From Lysinibacillus sp. SGAir0095 (GTDB taxonomy: Bacteria; Bacillota; Bacilli; Bacillales_A; Planococcaceae), in contig NZ_CP028083.1 in NCBI RefSeq assembly GCF_005491425.1, forward strand, positions 830,001 to 894,000: 64,000 nt of DNA. The letters are read 5' to 3'. The position numbers were made by a program, and so were the translations under genes. How positions within the stretch are numbered: the first letter of the stretch is position 1; every line of letters starts with the position of its first letter. The notes below the pieces were generated by a model. That model was not told the DNA's origin. It made no database searches and saw only the letters and a program-made list of their open reading frames with translations. This document shows positions 58,174 through 64,000 of this stretch, one piece after another.

Positions 58174-58216
58174 ACCCCGATTCGATTTGCTTTCATAAGC
58201 AGCTGATGATCGGGGT
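58174..58216 (+). terminator. Terminator of the gtr cluster
   Basis: ACCCCGAT pairs with ATCGGGGT; a weak inner GCTT/AAGC pair, then a T-rich stretch. Confidence 0.75.
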
Positions 58217-58295
58217 TCATTTTATTTTATAGGAAATAATTTAGTCAAACAGCCATGTTTTAAAGGACGGTTGCTAAATATACATGTCCTAAACA

Positions 58296-58502
58296 GTAGA
58301 ATAGCTCGCTTCTATAAGTCGATTCGCCAACGAAAATCCTAAGAACAGTAGAATAGCCCGCTTCTATAAGCCGATTCGGCAATGAACTTCCTCCGAACAG
58401 TAGAATAGCCTGCTTTTCTAAGCCGATTCACCAAAGAACTCGCCCCAAACGTCGAATAGCCTGCTTCTATAAGCCCGTTCGTCAAAGAACAGCGTTGATA
58501 AA
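58296..58502. repeat. 52-bp tandem repeat (four copies)
   Basis: Units start at 58296, 58348, 58400 and 58451 (periods 52, 52, 51). Each begins GT(A/C)GAATAGC, continues with a GCTT-(C/T)TAT-AAG(C) mini-hairpin and ends with ATTCGNCAANGAA. The flanks GAAT and ATTC of each unit also pair. Copies differ by several substitutions, so the array is not recent. No open frame runs through it. Confidence 0.85.
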
Positions 58503-58726
58503 GTCAAATAGAAGCTTTCTATATGACATAACATACGCGGCCCTTAACCCAAACAGTTCAAACTCTACAAGTTTTCATCATCTCCATTTACCCTAAACTC
58601 ACCATATTACATGAAATTCCAGAAACGAAACTAAACAACAACATCAAAAAAATATTATTTTTATAATGCTTTATAAAAAATAGTCGATATAATAGAAATA
58701 GAACCTAGCTAAAGAGGTGTTAAGAT

Positions 58727-59389
58727 TTGAGAGTGAAAGTATCATTCATGGGAGCAATTTCAGTGATTGTTTTGTTATCCATAACAATAGCTTTTATTAG
58801 TTTTGGGCCTAAGAAAGCGGAAGCTCAAACCCCGTTTAAAGATATAAAAGGGAGCAATCATTATCATGCGATAGTGGCATTATATGACGCAAAAGTTATC
58901 ACTGGAAGAACCGCAACTGAATATAAACCAAATTTAACAGTAACACGTGGCGAGACTGCACAATTTATTGTAAATGCGCTAGGTATTAATAATAATACCT
59001 CAAAGAATCCTGGTTATAGTGATGTGCCCACAACAAACCCTTACTATAATGCGATTGCAATCTTAACTGAAAAGGGCGTAGTGAGTGGGTATGGCAACGG
59101 GAAGTATGGTCCAAATGATTCTTTAACTAGATCACAAGTGGCGACTATGCTTACAAAAGCATTTGAATTAAATGTGTCCACCGTTTCAAAAACCCAGTTT
59201 ACAGATATAAATAATTTAAAAGATCCAATAATTTTAAGCTATGTACAAACACTAGTGGACTATGGAATAACGGTAGGAACTACGAAAACGACATTTAGTC
59301 CATCGATGAAGCTAACACGAGGACATTTGGCGACATTTTTATATCGTGCCATCGAGAACAACAGTCTAGAAGTTATAAGTGTAGAGTAA
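58727..59389 (+). CDS. SLH-only surface protein
   Basis: A 220-residue precursor: signal peptide (about 1-33) ending KKAEAQ, then three SLH domains and nothing else (AKVITGRTATEYKPNLTVTRGE; GVVSGYGNGKYGPNDSLTRSQ; GITVGTTKTTFSPSMKLTRGH). It may act as a wall-polymer competitor, or anchor a partner. The start is TTG at 58727 with AGAGGTG seven bases upstream. It is the first of four consecutive SLH genes. Confidence 0.83.
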   Translation: MRVKVSFMGAISVIVLLSITIAFISFGPKKAEAQTPFKDIKGSNHYHAIVALYDAKVITGRTATEYKPNLTVTRGETAQFIVNALGINNNTSKNPGYSDVPTTNPYYNAIAILTEKGVVSGYGNGKYGPNDSLTRSQVATMLTKAFELNVSTVSKTQFTDINNLKDPIILSYVQTLVDYGITVGTTKTTFSPSMKLTRGHLATFLYRAIENNSLEVISVE

Positions 59390-59400
59390 TTAATATTGTG

Positions 59401-59446
59401 GTGTTGTGATTTTGTCCAAATTAGGACAAGTTGCAACACTTTTTTG
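59401..59446 (+). terminator. Terminator after the SLH-only gene
   Basis: GTGTTG pairs with CAACAC and TTGTCC with GGACAA, followed by TTTTTT. Confidence 0.85.
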
Positions 59447-59640
59447 TTTGACTTCTAAAAAATTGGGTATAGAATAAAATAGCTTCATATTGGTAATTAT
59501 TTTAATAGATAATACATAAAATATTTTTACAAGAATGATATTTTAAGAACATGATTTGCTATAATGAAGAAAAATTGGATATTTATACGAATGCTCTTCT
59601 TTGTTGGGCCTTTGATAAACATCGTTGGAGGCAGTTTACT

Positions 59641-60711
59641 ATGTTAAAAAGAACTGTTAGTATCATCCTGTGTCTTTTGATACTTCAATTTTCAGGGGTT
59701 TTGGAAGTACAAGCCGGAAATTCTCTTGTATCTCCATTTAAAGATGTGAATACGAATCATTGGGCATTTAAGGAAATTCAAAATGTAACTTCAAAGAATT
59801 TTATGGCAAAAAGTTCAAGCAATACTTTTTCGCCAAATGGAACTATAAGCCGTGCAGACGCTGTAACGACAATTGCTCGATCGTTGAATTTAGATAAAGT
59901 AACGGATTATAAACCAAAATTTGTAGACGTGGACACAAAGGCACCGTATTATAATGCACTATCACAATTGGTGGAGCGCAGTATAGTGAAGGACGGTAAA
60001 AACTTTTATCCTAATAACAAAATCACTCGTGCTGAATTTGTTGTAATGTTAGCTAATGCCTATGAAGTGGAAATTGATGATGTGAATAAAAAATCCTTCA
60101 AAGATCTTCCGAAAAATTATTGGGCTAAAAATGATATTGAAGCTCTTGCAGATTTGGGTATCATCGGCGGAGTGGATGGAGTGAATTTTGCACCTGAAAG
60201 AAAGGTTTCTCGTGCACAGCTAGCTATTTTTATCAGTAGAGCTTTAGAATTTAAAACAAAAGTAAATAACAATCAAATTATTTATGATTATCTGTCGAAG
60301 GATTATTTAGATACGAAGCAATACTCGGACAAATGGGTGAAAGAAGTGATTGGGCTAGTAAATGAGGAGCGAGCGAAGGCAAAACTTCCGGCACTTGTTG
60401 AGGACAAGCAGTTATGTCAAATTGCTGTCGTAAAAGCGCAGGATTTCATCAAACGTGATTATTTTAGTCATTCATCGGTATTTTATGGACAACCATGGGA
60501 TTTAGCCGCGGTATTTGATTATCAATTTACAAGCTTGGGAGAAAATATTGCAAAAAATTTCTACACGCCGAAAAGTGTAGTGACGGCATGGATGAACTCA
60601 GACTCACATAAAGAAAACATAATGCGCTCTCAGTATACAAATATCGGGGTAGGTATAAGAAAATCTACTGATGGATCAATGTATTGGGTGCAAATGTTCG
60701 CAAGCAAGTAA
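59641..60711 (+). CDS. SLH protein with C-terminal CAP/SCP domain (YkwD-like)
   Basis: A 356-residue secreted protein: signal peptide (about 1-26, ending VQAG), three SLH domains (about 33-205), then a CAP domain (about 235-355) with VNEERAKAKLPALVED, SLGENIAKNF and NSDSHKENIMRSQYTNIGVGI; the H/E cavity residues of CAP proteins are visible. Bacterial CAP proteins have unclear roles. The start at ATG 59641 (MLKRTV) is chosen because TTGGAGG lies upstream and it begins the signal peptide; the in-frame ATG at 59551 has none. Confidence 0.88.
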   Translation: MLKRTVSIILCLLILQFSGVLEVQAGNSLVSPFKDVNTNHWAFKEIQNVTSKNFMAKSSSNTFSPNGTISRADAVTTIARSLNLDKVTDYKPKFVDVDTKAPYYNALSQLVERSIVKDGKNFYPNNKITRAEFVVMLANAYEVEIDDVNKKSFKDLPKNYWAKNDIEALADLGIIGGVDGVNFAPERKVSRAQLAIFISRALEFKTKVNNNQIIYDYLSKDYLDTKQYSDKWVKEVIGLVNEERAKAKLPALVEDKQLCQIAVVKAQDFIKRDYFSHSSVFYGQPWDLAAVFDYQFTSLGENIAKNFYTPKSVVTAWMNSDSHKENIMRSQYTNIGVGIRKSTDGSMYWVQMFASK

Positions 60712-61020
60712 TTATTGATTAATATCATCATTGTATTCTCGTACTACGTAAGTTTTATATGAGAAATTTATGGTAATAATACTGTAAAGACATACCAATT
60801 TTATATCTAATGTTACAGGTTTATTACAAAGTGTGTCGATTGAAGTCAAAATCTACTAAACTTAAAAACGCTGATTATCACGGAAACGTTGATATATCAG
60901 CGTTTTTTGTGTTTTTTAGAATCGGTTGAAAACGTTACACAATTGAAAAATTACAGATTAGTAAGATGTGTTAATCTTAAATCAAGTTAAAAAACGGTAC
61001 TTTTGGGAGGAGCAATTAAT
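60712..61020 (+). other. Gap before the NlpC/P60-SLH gene
   Basis: 309 bases: nothing recognised at the left, a terminator at 60864-60908, and near the right an inverted pair AGATTA/TAATCT (about 60955-60977) that may be an operator. No gene. Confidence 0.45.
60864..60908 (+). terminator. Terminator after the CAP-SLH gene
   Basis: AAAACGCTGATTATC pairs with GATATATCAGCGTTTT (bulged), then T residues. Confidence 0.85.
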
Positions 61021-61962
61021 ATGAAGAAAAAGTGGTTACTACCTATATTTGCATCTTTTATGGTGTTATCGGCGTTTCCTGCTGATAATGTCGATGCAGC
61101 GTCACCATCAGACGTGATTTCGACAGCAAAACAATATATCAACACACCTTATAGAAGTGGTGGTACTACTGCTAGTGGATTTGATTGCTCAGGCTTTACT
61201 TCCAAAGTATTTTCGGAATTAGGTATTTCGTTAAATCGTACTTCTGGTGGACAGTATAATCAAGGTACAGCAGTTTCTAAAGCTAATCTTCAAGTTGGCG
61301 ATCTAGTATTCTTTAATACTAGCGGTCGCGGTGTATCACATGTTGCCATCTATATTGGAAATGGCCAAATGATCGGTGCAGAGTCTAGTGACGGTGTTAC
61401 AATTTCAAGCATCAACGACCCATATTACTGGGGGAAACGTTATGTTGGTGCGAAACGAGTTGCAAACTTTGAAGAAGAGAAAGTAGTTGCTGCTGTTGAA
61501 AAAACTGCAGAAGTAAAAAAAGCTGAAATTGATTTCAATCTTTATGCGTCTCGTGCAGAAGTAGCTGTAGCCATTGCAAAAGCGTTAGGTTTAGATACTT
61601 CAAGCACTGAAACTGGATTCAGCGATGTTAAGTCAACACATCCAAATGCGGGAGCAATTGCAGCGGTTAAAAAAGCTGGAATTTTCTCTGGTGATGCAAA
61701 TGGGAAATTTAATCCTTCTTCACCAATTACTCGTTCTCAAATTGCTTTAGTATTAGTAAATGCTTTTGATTTAGAAAAAGGAAATATCTCAAAGTCCTTC
61801 TCTGATGTGAAAGTTGGAACTAAAACAGGTGATTCTATCATTGTCATGGCTTCTAATGGAATTACAACTGGTAAAGCTAATGGAACATTTGGAGTAAACG
61901 ACTATGTTACAAAAACTCATTTAAATGTTTTCATCAATCATGCTTCAAAATTTGTAAAATAA
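61021..61962 (+). CDS. NlpC/P60 peptidase with C-terminal SLH domains
   Basis: A 313-residue secreted protein: signal peptide (about 1-26, ending VDA), an N-terminal NlpC/P60 domain (about 28-150) with catalytic Cys56 in ASGFDCSGFT and His107 in GVSHVAIYIG, a linker, then SLH domains (about 175-310). Enzymes of this type cut the D-Glu-to-diamino-acid bond of wall peptides. Here the enzyme domain precedes the SLH block, the reverse of its neighbours. The ATG at 61021 follows GGGAGGAGC. Confidence 0.9.
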   Translation: MKKKWLLPIFASFMVLSAFPADNVDAASPSDVISTAKQYINTPYRSGGTTASGFDCSGFTSKVFSELGISLNRTSGGQYNQGTAVSKANLQVGDLVFFNTSGRGVSHVAIYIGNGQMIGAESSDGVTISSINDPYYWGKRYVGAKRVANFEEEKVVAAVEKTAEVKKAEIDFNLYASRAEVAVAIAKALGLDTSSTETGFSDVKSTHPNAGAIAAVKKAGIFSGDANGKFNPSSPITRSQIALVLVNAFDLEKGNISKSFSDVKVGTKTGDSIIVMASNGITTGKANGTFGVNDYVTKTHLNVFINHASKFVK

Positions 61963-62027
61963 TTAATAGCTTACTAATATTTACCCAACTTAACCAATCC
62001 AAAACCAAAATACTGTATAAATTTTAT

Positions 62028-62067
62028 AAAGGAGAGGGCTTGCTAATTTTAGCAGCTCTCTCTTTTA
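62028..62067 (+). terminator. Terminator after the NlpC/P60-SLH gene
   Basis: AAAGGAGAG...GCT pairs with AGC...CTCTCTCTTTT, with T-rich end. Confidence 0.78.
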
Positions 62068-62201
62068 GTATATGTAGAAAAATAAACCTTTATAGGGGAA
62101 GGTTGAGAAAAAAAGAAATTTGTGTCATTTGACTGGTGTATTCATAGTATAAATTTGATAGACTAGTAGTATTCAAAGGAAAGGAGGAAACAAGAAAGAA
62201 A

Positions 62202-63911
62202 ATGTCCGCTAAAAAAATAGTATCTATATTAGTAGCCTTATGTCTTCTTGTACCGGTTGTTGGAGCTCGTAATACAAGTGCAGCTGCTATTTTCGCAGAT
62301 GTCCCTTCATCCCACGCTTTATATGAAGAAATAAACTATATTAAAAGTTTAAATATAGCGGGTGGATATAATGAAGGTGGAAAATTACTTTATAAACCTG
62401 ATCTTCTAACTACTAGATCTCAAGTGACAATTATGCTGGTCAATGCAAGAGGTATAGCAAAAGTCAAAAAAGCAAAATCAAGTTATTCAGATGTCCCATC
62501 AGGCTCAGGATTATCAGAATTTGTTGAAGGAGTCACTGCCAAAGGGTTATTAGTGGAAAAGTCAACAGATGGAAAATTCTATCCTAGTTTGGCTGTTACG
62601 TTTAAAGAAGCAAGTTTATTAATTGCAAAAGCATATAATTTAGAGTTTGAAAAATATAGTACATATCCTGTACCTTTCAGTGGGATTAAAGCTTCAGATC
62701 CTTATTATAAGTACATCAGTGCGTTATATTACTCTGGAATTCTAGAGGGCGATATTGGTGAAGTAAAACCAAATCAATATATTTCACGTGGATTATTTAG
62801 CTTGTTATTAGCTCGTGCCAATAGTCCAACATTCAGACTGGAATTACCTATTCAAGGTGTTGCCGGACCTGAAGATGACGATGTAATTGGTAAAGTTGAA
62901 GTAACGGTTGATAATCTAAATGTGAGAAGCACTCCAAGTACTTCATCAACTTCTAACCGTGTAGGACAAGTTGATAAAGGAACTCAGTTTAATGTTTATG
63001 AGGATAGTAATGGTTGGTTGAAAGTTGCCTATAAAGGTGTATATGCTTATATTTCAAAAGAGTATGCCAAATATATCTCTGGGGAAACAACTACACCAGA
63101 AACGCCTACACCAGAAGAGCCAACACCGCCAACTCCTGGTGAAGATGTGAAGGCTGATACAATCGGTCGTGTAACAGTAAATAATTTAAATGTACGATCT
63201 GGCCCTGGTGCATCTTATTCATCGATCGGTAAGTTAAATACAGGGGATGAAGTAGTCGTTCAAAGCATTTCGAATTACTGGGCAAAAATTAGTTATGGTA
63301 ACAAGGTCGGTTATACACATAAATCCTATTTGAAGCTGATTAATCAGACAAGTGGAGCATTGAAGAACCGAATTATCGTCCTAGATCCAGGTCATGGTGG
63401 CAAGGATCCAGGTGCAATTTCTGAATCAGCTACGGAGAAAGCTATCGTATTAAAAGTAGGCACTCTAGTTAAACAAAAATTAGAGGCAGCTGGTGCGAAA
63501 GTTGTGATGACCCGTACAGGAGATACGTATCCGACATTACAGGACCGTGTTAAAATAACGAATGATAACTATGGTGAAATCTTTGTAAGTATCCATGTTA
63601 ACTCAGCAGCTTCGTCTTCTGCTAAAGGTACAGAAACTTATTATAGTGTATCTTCAGGAGACATGTATAAAGAGGATATTAATCTTGCAACAAAGATTAA
63701 TAACCAAATTGTTACGAATGCCAACATGCAAAACCGTGGAGTTAAGGAACAATCATACTATGTAATTCATAATATGATTATTCCTTCAGTTTTGGTAGAG
63801 CTTGGATTTATCTCAAATAGTGATGATAAATCAAAATTAGTTAATGATAAATACGTTAGTATCTTTGCAGACTCTATCTATAAAGGGATTGTACAATACT
63901 ATAGTAATTAA
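62202..63911 (+). CDS. SLH-SH3b-N-acetylmuramoyl-L-alanine amidase
   Basis: Wall hydrolase of 569 residues. Order: signal peptide (about 1-28), three SLH domains (about 30-205), two SH3b domains (about 228-292 and 325-382; VDNLNVRSTPSTSS, VNNLNVRSGPGASY) joined by a Pro/Thr linker, and a C-terminal zinc Amidase_3 domain (about 392-568; DPGHGGKDPGA, ESATEKAIVLKV, FVSIHVNSAASS, PSVLVELGFISN). It cleaves the MurNAc-L-Ala bond. Its SD (AAAGGAGG) is about 16 bases from the ATG at 62202, longer than usual, but no nearer start exists in frame. Confidence 0.92.
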   Translation: MSAKKIVSILVALCLLVPVVGARNTSAAAIFADVPSSHALYEEINYIKSLNIAGGYNEGGKLLYKPDLLTTRSQVTIMLVNARGIAKVKKAKSSYSDVPSGSGLSEFVEGVTAKGLLVEKSTDGKFYPSLAVTFKEASLLIAKAYNLEFEKYSTYPVPFSGIKASDPYYKYISALYYSGILEGDIGEVKPNQYISRGLFSLLLARANSPTFRLELPIQGVAGPEDDDVIGKVEVTVDNLNVRSTPSTSSTSNRVGQVDKGTQFNVYEDSNGWLKVAYKGVYAYISKEYAKYISGETTTPETPTPEEPTPPTPGEDVKADTIGRVTVNNLNVRSGPGASYSSIGKLNTGDEVVVQSISNYWAKISYGNKVGYTHKSYLKLINQTSGALKNRIIVLDPGHGGKDPGAISESATEKAIVLKVGTLVKQKLEAAGAKVVMTRTGDTYPTLQDRVKITNDNYGEIFVSIHVNSAASSSAKGTETYYSVSSGDMYKEDINLATKINNQIVTNANMQNRGVKEQSYYVIHNMIIPSVLVELGFISNSDDKSKLVNDKYVSIFADSIYKGIVQYYSN

Positions 63912-63913
63912 TT

Positions 63914-63959
63914 AAAAACCATCTAATTAGCCGTTCCTGGTTGGTTAGATGGTTTTTTT
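63914..63959 (+). terminator. Terminator after the amidase gene
   Basis: AAAAACCATCTAA pairs with TTAGATGGTTTTT, with T run. The last 40 bases of the window hold nothing recognised. Confidence 0.92.
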
Positions 63960-64000
63960 GTATTCTTGATAATGCATAAAAAAAGTGAGATTTATCTTAA

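Larger units (their letters stand above)
58117..58726. other. Gap with terminator and 52-bp tandem repeats
   Basis: 610 bases. The left part holds the gtr terminator (58174-58216), the middle a tandem repeat (58296-58502), and the right about 220 AT-rich bases ending in the SD of the next SLH gene (AGAGGTG). TATAAT at 58688-58693 could be a -10 but has no clear -35. Confidence 0.5.

Noticed and set aside
58296-58502. Possible CRISPR array
   Set aside because: The units are contiguous 52-bp tandem copies with no unrelated spacers, and no cas genes are present.

Overview
The window is a low-GC Gram-positive chromosome segment from a spore-forming, flagellated, S-layer-bearing member of the Bacillales. 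The sporulation genes (spoIIR, spoIID, spoIIQ, spoIIID), the flagellar rod genes next to mbl, AT-rich DNA, Shine-Dalgarno (SD) sites close to AAAGGAGG, and many SLH-domain proteins point to the Planococcaceae, something like Lysinibacillus or Solibacillus. That assignment comes from reading the sequence, not from a database search.

Positions 1-37700 are mostly conserved core and largely follow the Bacillus subtilis order: prfA(partial)-prmC-spoIIR-ywlC-mntP-ywlE-[chemotaxis receptor]-rpiB-ywlG-glyA-upp-mnaA-atpIBEFHAGDC-ywzB-murA-spoIID-spoIIQ-spoIIID-mbl-flhO-flhP-epuA-like-fabZ. These are followed by ywpF-like/ssbB and a convergent SNF2 helicase/SWIM-protein pair. Release factor 1 and the methylase that modifies its GGQ motif overlap. 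All nine ATP synthase genes are present, with a strong promoter about 300 nt upstream and structured intercistronic gaps. MnaA (UDP-ManNAc formation), WecC-like (UDP-ManNAcA formation) and TagA (ManNAc transfer to a lipid carrier) together suggest synthesis of a ManNAc-type secondary cell wall polymer, the usual anchor for SLH proteins.

Positions 38500-64000 are a cell-surface region. It contains a probable main S-layer protein, a second large SLH protein, an acyltransferase, a large secreted nuclease, a CstA-type transporter, a GtrII-GtrII-GtrB-GtrA glucosylation cluster with a tandem-duplicated terminal transferase, and four consecutive SLH proteins. Three of those four carry wall-active or secreted domains (CAP, NlpC/P60, SH3b plus Amidase_3).

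The most unusual feature is a REP-like family of intergenic palindromes with core GTACC(A/T)GGTAC, found at five places (near 6.1, 23.9, 46.3, 49.85 and 50.75 kb). A gene for a REP-associated tyrosine transposase (RAYT) lies between the last two copies. Compensating base changes in the arms support a selected hairpin. Other points of interest are a cluster of DnaA boxes at ywlC, a 52-bp tandem repeat before the SLH cluster, a 21-bp tandem repeat near 52.65 kb, a candidate small RNA or attenuated leader upstream of the S-layer gene, and an SD-less, possibly leaderless spoIID.
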